A DNA stretch of 64,000 nucleotides from contig CAVQBC010000004.1 of the NCBI GenBank assembly GCA_963710665.1, forward strand, positions 558,001-622,000, read 5' to 3'. Positions within the stretch are counted from its first letter, which is position 1, and every line of letters starts with the position of its first letter. Shown here piece by piece: positions 16,077 to 25,082 of the stretch. Under the pieces are notes generated by a model, which saw nothing but the letters and a program-made list of their open reading frames with translations, had not been told where the DNA came from and searched no databases. The DNA comes from CAVQBC01 sp963710665. GTDB taxonomy: Bacteria > Actinomycetota > Thermoleophilia > Solirubrobacterales > Solirubrobacteraceae. The position numbers were made by a program, and so were the translations under genes.

Positions 16077-17306
16077 GTGGAGCAGCTGTCCCGCCTGCGC
16101 GAGCTCGTCGCGCTGGTGCGCGAGCGCAACCCGTTCATGCGCGAGCGGCTGGAGACGCTGCCCGCGACCGAGGAGCTCACGCTCGGCGACCTGCCCCTGC
16201 TGACCAAGGACGAGCTCGTCGACGACCAGCGCGCCCACCCGCCGTTCGGCACGAACCTCACGTTCGAGCTCGCGCGCTACACGCAGCTGCACCAGACCAG
16301 CGGCACCACCGGGCCGCCGCTGCGCGTCCTCGACACCGCCGAGGACTGGGCGTGGTGGCGGGCAGCCTTCGAGCGCACGTTCCGGGTCGCCGGCGTCGGC
16401 CCCTCAGACCGCGTCGCGCTGGCGTTCTCGTTCGGGCCCCACGTGCACTTCTGGGCGGCCAAGGAGGGTGCGCAGGAGGTCGGCGCGATGGCGATCCCGA
16501 TGGGCGGGATGACGACCGTCGGGCGGCTGCGCACGATCGCCGACACCGGCGCGACCGTGCTCTGCTGCACGCCGACCTACGCGCTGCGCCTCGCCGAGGT
16601 GGCGGTGGAGCAGGGCCTCGAGCCGGCGCTCGCGTCGATCCGGCGCGTGTTCTGCACCGGCGAGCCCGGCGCCTCGCTGCCGGCCGTGCGCGCGCGGCTC
16701 GAGGAGGTCTTCGAGGCCGACTGCCTCGACCACGCGGGGCTCACCGAGGTGGGGCCCTTCGCGTACCCGTGCGCGGAGGGCGGCGGGATGCACGTCGACG
16801 AGGGCGAGTTCGCGTGCGAGATCCTCGACGCCGGGCTGGCGCCGGCGGCGGCCGGCGAGCGCGGCGAGCTGGTCCTGACCCCGCTCGGCCGCACCGGCTT
16901 CCCGGTGCTGCGCTACCGCACCGGCGACGTGGTGGTCAACGCGCCGGAGCGCTGTCCCGGCGGCCACTCCGACCGCTGGCTGCCCGAGGGCATCGTCGGC
17001 CGCACCGACGACATGGTGATCATCCGCGGCATGAACGTGTACCCGTCGGCGATCGAGGAGGCCGTCCGCGGGGTCAGCGGCGCGGGCGAGTTCCGCATCA
17101 CGCTCTCGACGGAGCGCAGCGGCCTCGACGAGATCAAGCTCGAGGTCGAGCTGGCCGACGGCCGCGCCGCGCGCCGCCTGCAGGAGGTCATGCGCCAGCA
17201 GCTCGGCCTTCGCGTGCGCGTCGTCCCGGTCACGCCGGGGATCCTGCCGCGCAGCGAGGGCAAGGCGCGCCGGCTCGTCGACGAGCGCCGGGAATGGGCG
17301 CGATGA
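16077..17306 (+). CDS. Phenylacetate-CoA ligase-like acyl-CoA ligase (AMP-forming)
   Basis: A 409-residue adenylate-forming enzyme of the PaaK family, starting at a GTG 3 bp after the ATPase stop. The ATP-binding loop is QTSGTTGPPL; the central region has DHAGLTEVGP and YRTGDVV, and the C-terminal hinge has VGRTDDMVIIRGMNVYP with the PaaK-type C-terminal domain. It would activate an aromatic or other carboxylic acid with CoA. Its place in a protocatechuate operon is odd because that ring-cleavage route needs no CoA ester before pcaIJ; it may activate the imported acid for side-chain shortening. Its stop overlaps the start of the next regulator gene. Confidence 0.87.
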   Translation: MEQLSRLRELVALVRERNPFMRERLETLPATEELTLGDLPLLTKDELVDDQRAHPPFGTNLTFELARYTQLHQTSGTTGPPLRVLDTAEDWAWWRAAFERTFRVAGVGPSDRVALAFSFGPHVHFWAAKEGAQEVGAMAIPMGGMTTVGRLRTIADTGATVLCCTPTYALRLAEVAVEQGLEPALASIRRVFCTGEPGASLPAVRARLEEVFEADCLDHAGLTEVGPFAYPCAEGGGMHVDEGEFACEILDAGLAPAAAGERGELVLTPLGRTGFPVLRYRTGDVVVNAPERCPGGHSDRWLPEGIVGRTDDMVIIRGMNVYPSAIEEAVRGVSGAGEFRITLSTERSGLDEIKLEVELADGRAARRLQEVMRQQLGLRVRVVPVTPGILPRSEGKARRLVDERREWAR

Positions 17307-18031
17307 CCGAGCTGCGGCGGCCGGTCCGCGGCGCCAGCGAGCGCGTCGCCGCGCAGATCCAGCACTACATCCAGCGCCAGGGGCTGCGGCCCGGCGACTT
17401 CCTCGGCCGCGGCGAGGACCTCGCCGCCGAGTTCGGGGTCAGCCGCCCCACGCTGCGCGAGGCGCTCAAGCTGCTCGCCAGCGGCAACCTCGTGCGCGCC
17501 AGCAAGGGTCCCGGCGGGGGCATCTTCGTCGCCAACACCGCCGAGGAGGGGATCAGCCGCAGCCTCAGCGACGCGATCGCGATGATGCTCGACACGGGCG
17601 CGGTCTCGCTGCTCGAGCTGCTCGACGCGCGGCTGCTGATCGAGGTGCCGCTGGCCGGCCGCGCCGCCTACGCGGCCGACGAGGCGATGCTCGAGCGCAT
17701 GCGCGCCGCGATCCGCGCGGAGGCGGCGGCGCTGCCCGACGACGAGGCGCGCCTCGGGGCCGCCGACGCCGAGCTGCACCGGATCGTCGCGAGCGCGTCC
17801 GGCAACCGCATGGTCACGGCGCTCACCGAGTGGATCTTCGAGGTGCTCCAGCCGTCGCTCCTCGAGGCGCTGCGCCCGGCGATCGTGCACGCCGCCGTCG
17901 TCGACCAGCACGAGGCGCTGCTGGCCGCGATCGAGAAGGGCGACGCCGCCCGCGCGGAGCGGGCGATGAAGGATCACCTGCTCTACCTGCGCGACCTGCT
18001 GGCGATCGAGCGACCCTATCCTGTGGCCTGA
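17303..18031 (+). CDS. GntR-family regulator, FadR/FCD subfamily (operon-internal)
   Basis: A 242-residue regulator with an N-terminal winged helix (FGVSRPTLREALKLLASGNL), the linker GPGGGIFVANT and a C-terminal FCD domain with DAELHRIVASASGN. It resembles the regulator at 6167-6919 over its full length, including the linker, so the two are paralogues and may recognise similar operators. It lies inside the catabolic operon, overlapping the CoA ligase stop (ATGA) and the following CoA transferase start, so it is made together with the enzymes it probably controls. The ligand is likely a pathway intermediate or the imported acid. Confidence 0.88.
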   Translation: MTELRRPVRGASERVAAQIQHYIQRQGLRPGDFLGRGEDLAAEFGVSRPTLREALKLLASGNLVRASKGPGGGIFVANTAEEGISRSLSDAIAMMLDTGAVSLLELLDARLLIEVPLAGRAAYAADEAMLERMRAAIRAEAAALPDDEARLGAADAELHRIVASASGNRMVTALTEWIFEVLQPSLLEALRPAIVHAAVVDQHEALLAAIEKGDAARAERAMKDHLLYLRDLLAIERPYPVA

Positions 18032-18849
18032 TGGCGGAGATCCTCGGGCTGGGCGAGGCCGTGGCCGGGCTCGTGCACGACGGCGACAGCGTGGCGCTCG
18101 AAGGCTTCACGCACCTGATCCCCTTCGCGGCCGGCCACGAGATCGTCCGGCAGCGGCGGCGCGGCCTGACGCTCATCCGCATGACGCCCGACCTCGTGTT
18201 CGACCAGCTGATCGGCATGGGGTGCGCCCGCCGGCTCGTCTTCTCGTGGGGCGGCAACCCCGGCGTGGGCTCGCTGCACCGCCTCCGCGACGCGGTCGAG
18301 CACGCGTGGCCCGGACCGCTCGAGCTCGAGGAGCACACCCACGCCGGCATGGCCAACCGCTACGTCGCCGGCGCCTCGAACCTGCCGTTCGCGGTGCTGC
18401 GCGGCTACGTCGGCACCGACCTCGCTGAGCGCACGGCCACGGTCGCCCCGATCACGTGCCCGTTCACCGGCGAGACGCTGACGGCGGTCGCCGCGCTGCG
18501 CCCCGACGTCGGCATCGTCCACGCCCAGCGCGCCGACCGCGAGGGCAACGTCCAGCTGTGGGGCATCACCGGCATCCAGAAGGAGGTCGTGCTGGCCTCC
18601 GGCCGCTCGCTCGTGACCGTCGAGGAGATCGTCGACGAGCTCGAGCCGCGCCCCGGCGCCGTCGTGATCCCCACGTGGGCGGTCACGGCCGTCGCGGAGG
18701 CGCCCCGCGGCGCCTACCCGTCCTACGCGCACGACTACTACGACCGCGACAACGACTTCTACCGGGAGTGGGACGCGATCAGCCGCGACCGCGACGGCTT
18801 CCGCGAGTGGATGGAGCGCCACGTGATGGCGGGCGCGACCGTGGGATGA
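18031..18849 (+). CDS. pcaI: 3-oxoadipate CoA-transferase subunit A
   Basis: A 272-residue alpha subunit transferring CoA from succinyl-CoA to beta-ketoadipate. The sequence is of the actinobacterial PcaI/CatI type: VALEGFTHLIPFAAGHEIVR, FSWGGNPGVGSLHR and HAGMANRYVAGASNLPFAVL are strongly characteristic. It overlaps the regulator stop by one base and the beta subunit start by four. It acts with PcaJ as a heteromer in the cytoplasm on the penultimate step before thiolysis. Confidence 0.9.
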   Translation: MAEILGLGEAVAGLVHDGDSVALEGFTHLIPFAAGHEIVRQRRRGLTLIRMTPDLVFDQLIGMGCARRLVFSWGGNPGVGSLHRLRDAVEHAWPGPLELEEHTHAGMANRYVAGASNLPFAVLRGYVGTDLAERTATVAPITCPFTGETLTAVAALRPDVGIVHAQRADREGNVQLWGITGIQKEVVLASGRSLVTVEEIVDELEPRPGAVVIPTWAVTAVAEAPRGAYPSYAHDYYDRDNDFYREWDAISRDRDGFREWMERHVMAGATVG

Positions 18850-19610
18850 GCGACCCCACCCCCGACGAGCTCATGACCGTCGCCGCCGCGCGCGAGCTGA
18901 CCGACCGCACGGTCTGCTTCGTCGGCATCGGCCTGCCGTCGACGGCGGCCAACCTCGCCCGCCTCACCCACGCGCCGCGCACGGTGCTCGTCTACGAGTC
19001 GGGGACGATCGGCTCCAAGCCCGCGATGCTGCCGCTGTCGATCGGCGACGGCGAGCTGGCCGAGACCGCCGACTCGGTGGTCCCCGTCCCGGAGATCTTC
19101 AACTACTGGCTGCAGGGCGGGCGGATCGACGTCGGCTTCCTCGGGGCGGCCCAGATCGACCGCTTCGGCAACCTCAACAGCACGGTGATCGGGTCCTACG
19201 AGGAGCCGAAGGTGCGCCTGCCGGGCGGCGGCGGGGCGCCCGAGATCGCCACGCTGGCGCGCGAGGTGATCGTGATCATGCGCCAGACGTCCCGCTCGTT
19301 CGTCGAGCGGCTGCACTTCCGCTCCTCGCTGGGCTTCGGCGACGGCCCCGGAGACCGCGAGCGGCTGGGGATCTCCGGCGCCGGTCCCACGGTGGTCATC
19401 ACCGACCTCGGCGTGCTGCGGCCCGACACCACGACCTGCGAGCTCACGCTCACGGAGGTCCACCCCGGGGTCGCGATCGACGAGGTCCGGGAGGCGACCG
19501 GCTGGCCGCTGGCGGTGGCGGACGACGTCGCCCCCACCGCCGCCCCGACACCCGCGGAGCTCGAGGCCCTGCGCGCGCTGCAGGCCGCCCGCGCGAGGAC
19601 GGCGGCCTGA
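18846..19610 (+). CDS. pcaJ: 3-oxoadipate CoA-transferase subunit B
   Basis: A 254-residue beta subunit. It carries the catalytic glutamate segment YESGTIGSKP, preceded by VCFVGIGLPSTAANLARL, and the region with GFLGAAQIDRFGNLNST, as in actinobacterial PcaJ/CatJ. Four-base overlap with pcaI and one-base overlap with the thiolase indicate tight translational coupling. The last 40 residues are Ala/Pro-rich and probably flexible. Confidence 0.9.
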   Translation: MSDPTPDELMTVAAARELTDRTVCFVGIGLPSTAANLARLTHAPRTVLVYESGTIGSKPAMLPLSIGDGELAETADSVVPVPEIFNYWLQGGRIDVGFLGAAQIDRFGNLNSTVIGSYEEPKVRLPGGGGAPEIATLAREVIVIMRQTSRSFVERLHFRSSLGFGDGPGDRERLGISGAGPTVVITDLGVLRPDTTTCELTLTEVHPGVAIDEVREATGWPLAVADDVAPTAAPTPAELEALRALQAARARTAA

Positions 19611-20788
19611 TGGCCGAGGCCTACATCGTCGACGCCGTCCGCACCCCGGTCGGCCGGCACGGCGGCGCGCTCGCCGACGTGCGGCCCGACGACCTCGCCG
19701 CCTACGCGCTCGAGGCGCTGATGGCGCGCAACCCGGACCTCGATCCGGCCGCGGTCGAGGAGGTCGTCTTCGGCGACGCCAACGGCGCCGGCGAGGACAA
19801 CCGCGACGTCGCCCGCATGGCGGTCCTGCTCGCGGGCCTGCCCACCTCGGTGCCGGGCGCCACCACGAACCGCCTGTGCGGCTCCGGCATGGAGGCCGCG
19901 ATGCAGATCAGCCGCACGATCGCGGTCGGCGACGCCTCGGTGGGCATCGCCGGCGGCGTCGAGTCGATGAGCCGTGCGCCGTGGGTGCTGCTCAAGCCCG
20001 AGCGCGGCTACGCCCGCGCCCACGAGACGCTGCACTCCACCACGCTCGGCTGGCGCATGGTCAACCCGCGCATGCCCGAGCAGTGGACCGCCTCGCTCGG
20101 CGAGGGCGCCGAGATCCTCGCCGAGCGCTACGAGCTCTCGCGCGGGGAGCAGGACGCCTTCGCGGTGCGCAGCCACCGGCGCGCGGCCGCGGCCTGGGAG
20201 CGGGGCGCGTTCGCCGACGAGGTCGTGGCGGTCCCCGGCGTCGACCTCGAGCGCGACGAGTCGATCCGTCCAGACGCCTCGCCGGAGGGCCTCGCCCGGC
20301 TGCGCCCGGTGTTCCGCGAGAACGGCACGGTCACGGCGGGCAACTCCTCGCCGCTCAACGACGCCGCCTCGGCCCTGCTGCTGGCCGACGAGGCGGGCGC
20401 CGCGGCGATCGGCCGCGAGCCGCTGGCGCGCGTCGCCGCGCGCGCCACGAGCGGCGTCGAGCCGCATCTGTACGGGATCGGCCCGGTCGAGGCGGCCAAC
20501 CGCGCGCTCGCGCGCGCGGGCATCGGCTGGGACGACCTCGCGGCGGTGGAGCTCAACGAGGCGTTCGCGGCCCAGTCGCTCGCGTGCCTGGCGGACTGGC
20601 CGGAGCTCGACCCGGAGATCGTCAACGTCAACGGCGGCGCGATCGCGCTCGGCCACGCGCTGGGCAACTCCGGCACGCGCCTGCTGACGACGCTGGCGTG
20701 GGAGCTGCGCCGGCGCGGCGGCGGCTGGGGCCTCGCCACGATGTGCATCGGCGTGGGCCAGGGGATCGCGATGGTGCTCGAGGCATGA
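19610..20788 (+). CDS. pcaF: Beta-ketoadipyl-CoA thiolase
   Basis: A 392-residue thiolase cleaving 3-oxoadipyl-CoA to succinyl-CoA and acetyl-CoA. The nucleophile is Cys90 in TNRLCGSGMEA; the C-terminal motifs are NVNGGAIALGHALGNSGTR with the catalytic His and CIGVGQG with the second Cys. Most family members have GHPLGASGAR at the His motif, so the HALGNS variant is slightly unusual but conserves the catalytic residues. Its end overlaps the start of pcaH. Confidence 0.92.
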   Translation: MAEAYIVDAVRTPVGRHGGALADVRPDDLAAYALEALMARNPDLDPAAVEEVVFGDANGAGEDNRDVARMAVLLAGLPTSVPGATTNRLCGSGMEAAMQISRTIAVGDASVGIAGGVESMSRAPWVLLKPERGYARAHETLHSTTLGWRMVNPRMPEQWTASLGEGAEILAERYELSRGEQDAFAVRSHRRAAAAWERGAFADEVVAVPGVDLERDESIRPDASPEGLARLRPVFRENGTVTAGNSSPLNDAASALLLADEAGAAAIGREPLARVAARATSGVEPHLYGIGPVEAANRALARAGIGWDDLAAVELNEAFAAQSLACLADWPELDPEIVNVNGGAIALGHALGNSGTRLLTTLAWELRRRGGGWGLATMCIGVGQGIAMVLEA

Positions 20789-21528
20789 GCGAGGAGGCGG
20801 GTGTGGCGCAACGGACGACGAGCGAGACCTCGGTGACCGGCTACCGGCGCGAGCCGGCGGAGAGCCGGCCGCCGCTCGACTACCCGGGCTACGGCTCGAC
20901 CCGGCTGCGGGCGCCGACCCGGCCGCCGATCCTGCTGCCGCACTCGCTGTCGGAGATCACCGGCCCGGTCTACGGCCACGACGGCGTCGGCCCGCTCGAC
21001 CACGACCTGACCCGCCGGCACGACGGCGAGCCGCTCGGCGAGCGCATCGTGGTCGGCGGGCGCGTGCTCGACGGCGACGGGCGGCCGGTGCGCAACACGC
21101 TGCTCGAGATCTGGCAGGCCAACGCCGCCGGGCGCTACATCCACGCCGCCGACCAGCACCCCGCGCCGCTCGACCCGAACTTCACCGGCGCCGGGCGCAC
21201 CGTCACCGACGACGACGGCCGCTACCGCTTCATCACGATCAAGCCCGGCGCCTACCCGTGGGGCAACCACGAGAACGCCTGGCGCCCGGCCCACATCCAC
21301 TTCTCGCTGTTCGGCCCCGCGTTCGCCACCCGCCTCGTCACCCAGATGTACTTCCCCGGCGACCCGCTGTTCGCGTACGACCCGATCTTCAACTCGGTCC
21401 GCGACCCCAGGGCGCGCGAGCGCATGGTCTCGGCCTTCGACATGGACTCCACCGTGCCCGAGTGGGCGCTCGGCTACCGCTTCGACATCGTGCTGCGCGG
21501 GCGCGAGCCGACGCCCTTCGAGGACTGA
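20785..21528 (+). CDS. pcaH: Protocatechuate 3,4-dioxygenase beta subunit
   Basis: A 247-residue intradiol dioxygenase subunit that carries the non-haem Fe(III). All four ligands are visible: Tyr118 (AAGRYIH), Tyr157 (GAYPWGN), His170 and His172 (AHIHFS). The N-terminal PcaH extension includes YPGYGSTRLRAPTRPP. It cleaves protocatechuate between the hydroxyls to 3-carboxy-cis,cis-muconate. The start overlaps the thiolase stop and one base separates its stop from pcaG. Confidence 0.95.
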   Translation: MSEEAGVAQRTTSETSVTGYRREPAESRPPLDYPGYGSTRLRAPTRPPILLPHSLSEITGPVYGHDGVGPLDHDLTRRHDGEPLGERIVVGGRVLDGDGRPVRNTLLEIWQANAAGRYIHAADQHPAPLDPNFTGAGRTVTDDDGRYRFITIKPGAYPWGNHENAWRPAHIHFSLFGPAFATRLVTQMYFPGDPLFAYDPIFNSVRDPRARERMVSAFDMDSTVPEWALGYRFDIVLRGREPTPFED

Positions 21529-21529
21529 G

Positions 21530-22099
21530 ATGACCACCGGGTCCACGCCCTCGCAGACCGTCGGGCCGTTCTTCTCCTTCGCGCTGCCGATCGAGGGCGG
21601 CGACCGGCTCGTGGCAGACGACGACCCCGCGGCGATCCGCATCGAGGGGCGGCTGTTCGACGGCGCGGGCGAGCCGGTCGCCGACGCGCTGCTCGAGGTC
21701 TGGCAGGCCAACGCCGCCGGGCGCTACGCGCACCCCGAGGACGCGCGCGACGACGTCCCGCTGCAGCCGGGCTTCACCGGGTTCGGCCGCGTGCCGACGG
21801 ACGCCCAGGGGCGGTTCGCGTTCACCACGGTCAAGCCGGGCCCCGTGCCGTGGCCCGACGGGCGCGCGCAGGCGCCGCACCTCGAGGTGTCGGTGTTCGC
21901 GCGCGGGCTGCTCGACCGCCTCGTGACCCGCATCTACTTCCCCGACGAGGAGGCCGCCAACGCGGCCGACCCGGCGCTGTCGGGGATCGAGCACCCGGCC
22001 GCGCGCGCGACGCTCGTCGCGGTGGACGAGGGCGACCGCCGGCTGCGCTTCGACATCCACCTCCAGGGCGACCGCGAGACCGCGTTCTTTGACGTCTAG
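21530..22099 (+). CDS. pcaG: Protocatechuate 3,4-dioxygenase alpha subunit
   Basis: A 189-residue partner of PcaH with the same fold (TPSQTVGPFF start, LEVWQANAAGRYAHPED, LVTRIYFPDE). As usual for the alpha subunit, the iron ligands are not preserved: the segment equivalent to AHIHFS reads PHLEVSVF. It helps form the active-site pocket of the alpha-beta dioxygenase. Its end overlaps the start of pcaB by eleven bases. Confidence 0.94.
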   Translation: MTTGSTPSQTVGPFFSFALPIEGGDRLVADDDPAAIRIEGRLFDGAGEPVADALLEVWQANAAGRYAHPEDARDDVPLQPGFTGFGRVPTDAQGRFAFTTVKPGPVPWPDGRAQAPHLEVSVFARGLLDRLVTRIYFPDEEAANAADPALSGIEHPAARATLVAVDEGDRRLRFDIHLQGDRETAFFDV

Positions 22100-23447
22100 C
22101 GGCCTGCTCAGCGCGCTGTCCGTCTCCGACGCCGCCGCCGAGGCCGTCTCCGACCGCGCCTGGCTGCAGGCGATGCTCGACTTCGAGGCGGCGCTGGCGC
22201 GGGCCGAGGCGCGCGCCGGGGTCGTGCCGGCCGCGGCCGCCGAGGCGATCGCGGACTGCTGCGACGCCGGCCGCTTCGACGGGGACGCGATCGGCCGCGA
22301 CGGCCGCGCGTCCGCCACCCCGGTGCCGCCGCTCGTGCGCGCGCTGATCGCCGCGGTGCGGGAGCGCGACGAGGACGCCGCCCGCTACGTGCACTGGGGC
22401 GCCACGAGCCAGGACGTCCTCGACACGGCCGCGATGCTGGTCGCCCGCCGCGCGCTCGACCTCATCCTCGCCGACCTCGGGGGCGTCGCGAGCGCCGCCG
22501 CGGCGCTCGCGCGCGAGCACCGCGAGACGCCGATGGCGGGCCGCACGCTGCTCCAGCAGGCGCTGCCGGTCACCTTCGGGCTCAAGGCGGCCGGCTGGCT
22601 CGTCGCGGTGCTCGACGCCCGCCGGCGGCTGGCCGCGGTGCGCGCCGAGGGCCTCGCGGTCCAGCTCGGCGGCGCGGCCGGCACGCTGGCCTCGCTCGGG
22701 TCCGCGGGCGAGGCGGTCCTGCGCGAGCTCGCGGCCGAGCTCGAGCTCGGAGAGCCCGTCCTGCCCTGGCACACCGCGCGCGGGCGGATCGGCGAGCTGG
22801 CGGGCGCGCTGGCCGTCGCGGCGGGCGCGCTCGGCAAGATCGCCCTCGACGTGATCCTGCTCGCGCAGACCGAGGTCGGGGAGGTCGCCGAGCCCGGCGG
22901 CGGCGGCCGAGGCGGCTCCTCCACGCTGCCGCACAAGCGCAACCCGGCCGGCGCCGTGCGCGCCGCGGCGGCCGCGCGCCGCGTGCCGGCGCTCGCCGCC
23001 ACGCTGCTGGCCGCGATGCCCCAGGAGCACGAGCGCGCCGCGGGCGCCTGGCAGGCCGAGGCGGAGACGCTCGGCGAGGCGCTGGCGTTGACCGGCGGCG
23101 CGGCTGCGACCATGCGCGAGGTGCTCGAGCAGCTCGAGGTCCACCCCGGCCGCATGCGCGAGAACCTCGACGCCACGGGCGGCCTGCTGCTGGCCGAGCG
23201 GGTGACGATGGCGGTCGCCGAGCGCGTGGGGCGCCTCGAGGCCCACGGCGCCGTCGAGGCCGCGTGCGAGCGCGTGGCCGCGGGCGGGGGGTCGCTGCGC
23301 GACGAGCTGCTGGCCGAGGACGCGGTGGCCGCGCACCTCTCGCCCGCGGCGCTCGACGAGCTGCTCGACCCCTCGGGCTACCTCGGCTCCGCGGGCGCCT
23401 TCGTCGAGCGGGCGCTCGCGGCCTACGAGCGGGAGGAGACCGCGTGA
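22089..23447 (+). CDS. pcaB: 3-carboxy-cis,cis-muconate cycloisomerase
   Basis: A 452-residue member of the fumarase/aspartase superfamily producing gamma-carboxymuconolactone. The signature GSSTLPHKRNP, around residues 276-287, is intact, with YVHWGATSQDVLDTA at about residues 100-113. Length matches the bacterial family of about 450. The start is a TTG inside the end of pcaG; a later start would remove little conserved sequence, so the exact N-terminus is uncertain. Its stop overlaps the pcaD GTG. Confidence 0.92.
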   Translation: MTSSGLLSALSVSDAAAEAVSDRAWLQAMLDFEAALARAEARAGVVPAAAAEAIADCCDAGRFDGDAIGRDGRASATPVPPLVRALIAAVRERDEDAARYVHWGATSQDVLDTAAMLVARRALDLILADLGGVASAAAALAREHRETPMAGRTLLQQALPVTFGLKAAGWLVAVLDARRRLAAVRAEGLAVQLGGAAGTLASLGSAGEAVLRELAAELELGEPVLPWHTARGRIGELAGALAVAAGALGKIALDVILLAQTEVGEVAEPGGGGRGGSSTLPHKRNPAGAVRAAAAARRVPALAATLLAAMPQEHERAAGAWQAEAETLGEALALTGGAAATMREVLEQLEVHPGRMRENLDATGGLLLAERVTMAVAERVGRLEAHGAVEAACERVAAGGGSLRDELLAEDAVAAHLSPAALDELLDPSGYLGSAGAFVERALAAYEREETA

Positions 23448-24222
23448 CGGTCGGCCCTCGCCCACCGCCTCGACGGTCCCGAGGACGCGCCGCCGCTGGT
23501 GCTGTCGAACTCGCTGGGCACGACGATGGCGATGTGGGACGCCGCAGCTCGGCCCGCTGTCCGCGCACCGGCGCGTGCTGCGCTACGACCGGCGCGGCCA
23601 CGGCGCCTCCCCGGTCCCCGACGGGCCGTACGCGATCGACGACCTCGGCCGCGACCTGCTCGCGCTCCTCGACGCCCTCGGGATCGAGCGCGTTGACTTC
23701 TGCGGCCTCTCGCTCGGCGGCATGGTGGGGATGTGGCTGGCGTCGGAGGCGCCCGAGCGGGTCGACCGCCTGGTCCTGTGCAGCACCTCCGCGCTGCTGG
23801 GGCCGCCCGAGCAGTGGACGGAGCGGGCCGCCACGGTGCGCGAGCGGGGCATGGACGCGATCGTCGAGGCCGGCCTCGAGCGCTGGCTGACCGCGGACTT
23901 CCGCGCCGCGCGCCCCGACGTCGCCCGTCGCATGGGCGACATGCTGCGCTCGGCGCCGCCCGAGGGCTACGCGGCGTGCTGCGAGGCCATCCGCGACCTC
24001 GACCTCCGCGAGCGCCTCGGCGCGATCACCGCCCCGACGCTGCTGATCGCGGGCGCCGACGACCCGTCCACCCCGCCCGCGCACCTGGAGCGGATCCGCG
24101 CCGGCGTGCCCGGCGCCCGCCTCGCGGTGCTGGAGCACGCCGCCCACCTGCTCAACGTGGAGCACCCCGACGTGGTGACCGGCGCGATCCTCGCCCATCT
24201 CGGGGTCGAGCGGCCGGCATGA
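23444..24222 (+). CDS. pcaD: 3-oxoadipate enol-lactonase, two +1 frame breaks near the N-terminus
   Basis: Alpha/beta hydrolase converting beta-ketoadipate enol-lactone to beta-ketoadipate. The downstream frame has YDRRGHGASPVPDGPYAIDD, the nucleophile elbow GLSLGGMVGMW and a C-terminal acid/His region with LEHAAHLLNVEHP. The first 34 codons are split over three frames: an extra G at 23453 (before ALAHRLDGPED) and an extra G at 23544 (TMAMWDA then QLGPLSAHRRVL). Removing both gives 258 residues, the usual family length. The GTG at 23444 overlaps the pcaB stop. Sequencing error is the most likely cause because the rest of the pathway is intact. Confidence 0.85.
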
Positions 24223-24605
24223 GCGACCCGCGCCACGAGGCGGGCATGCGGGTCCGCCGCGAGGTCCTCGGCGACCGGCACGTCGACCGCGCGATCGAGC
24301 GCACGACGGACTTCACCGCGGAGTTCCAGGACTTCATCACGCGCTACGCGTGGGGCGAGATCTGGACCCGGCCGGGCCTCGACCGGCGCACCCGCAGCTG
24401 CATGACGCTGACCGCGCTGATCGCCGAGGGCCACTTCACGGAGTTCGAGATGCACGTGCGGGCCGCGCTGCGCAACGGCCTCACGCCGGACGAGATCAAG
24501 GAGGTCGTGCTGCAGGCGGCCATCTACTGCGGCGTCCCGGCGGCCAACGCCGCCTTCGCGGTCGCCCAGCGCGTGCTCGCGGAGGACGATCCGACGGGCG
24601 CCTAG
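24219..24605 (+). CDS. pcaC: 4-carboxymuconolactone decarboxylase
   Basis: A 128-residue single-domain CMD enzyme decarboxylating gamma-carboxymuconolactone to the enol-lactone. The family pattern is clear: DFITRYAWGEIWTRPGLD, RTRSCMTLTALIAEG and VVLQAAIYCGVPAANAAF. In many actinobacteria pcaC is fused to pcaD (PcaL); here they are separate genes overlapping by four bases. It is the last gene of the operon. Confidence 0.94.
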   Translation: MSDPRHEAGMRVRREVLGDRHVDRAIERTTDFTAEFQDFITRYAWGEIWTRPGLDRRTRSCMTLTALIAEGHFTEFEMHVRAALRNGLTPDEIKEVVLQAAIYCGVPAANAAFAVAQRVLAEDDPTGA

Positions 24606-24619
24606 CGCGGCCCGCGGAA

Positions 24620-24625
24620 TAGGGT
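24620..24625 (+). promoter_or_regulatory. -10 box of probable leaderless SnoaL-like gene
   Basis: TAGGGT eight bases before the ATG at 24634, with no ribosome site between them. Confidence 0.35.
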
Positions 24626-24633
24626 GCCCCGCA

Positions 24634-25044
24634 ATGCCGGGCGACGGGGTCGACGAGACGCGCCGCTTCTGGGAGGAGGCCTTCAACGGCCGGGACCTGA
24701 CGCTCCTCGACGACCTGATCGCGGACGACTACGTCAACCACGCGGCGCAGCCCGGGACGCCGCCCGGGCCCGCGGGGCAGGCAGCGGTGCTGCGGCGCCT
24801 GTGGGCGGCGCTCCCCGACGCGCGCTTCGAGATCACGCATCTCGCCGCCGATGGCGACGTCGTCATCTGCGTCGGAACCATGTCGGGAACGCACGACGGC
24901 GAGCTGCTGGGCGTCCCGGCGTCCGGCCGTCGCGTCGAGTGGCGCATGTGTCACCTCATGCGGTTCGGCGCCGACGGCCGCGCCGTCGAGCACAGCGCGA
25001 TCCGCGATGACCTCGGGCTGATGCGGCAGATGGGCTCCCGGTAG
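24634..25044 (+). CDS. SnoaL-like (NTF2-fold) ester cyclase family protein
   Basis: A 136-residue protein with the SnoaL-like pattern: TRRFWEEAFNGRDLTLLDDL, YVNHA, GTHDGELLGVPASGRRV and a C-terminal helix ending LGLMRQMG. Members of this fold include polyketide cyclases, isomerases and hydratases; many genomic copies are uncharacterised, so no substrate is assigned. It stands alone after the pca operon, probably with its own leaderless promoter. It is a full-length relative of the broken copy at 11137-11365. Confidence 0.8.
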   Translation: MPGDGVDETRRFWEEAFNGRDLTLLDDLIADDYVNHAAQPGTPPGPAGQAAVLRRLWAALPDARFEITHLAADGDVVICVGTMSGTHDGELLGVPASGRRVEWRMCHLMRFGADGRAVEHSAIRDDLGLMRQMGSR

Positions 25045-25069
25045 TCGCGGGCCGGCGATGCTCGGGGCC

Positions 25070-25075
25070 TAGACT
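25070..25075 (+). promoter_or_regulatory. -10 box of probable leaderless zinc-ribbon gene
   Basis: TAGACT seven bases before the GTG at 25083, without a ribosome site. Confidence 0.4.
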
Positions 25076-25082
25076 GCTGCGG

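Noticed and set aside
23444..24222. Programmed frameshifting in pcaD and the other broken genes
   Set aside because: No slippery heptamer with downstream structure is evident, the sites differ, and unrelated genes share the same +1 type; error or simple mutation is simpler.
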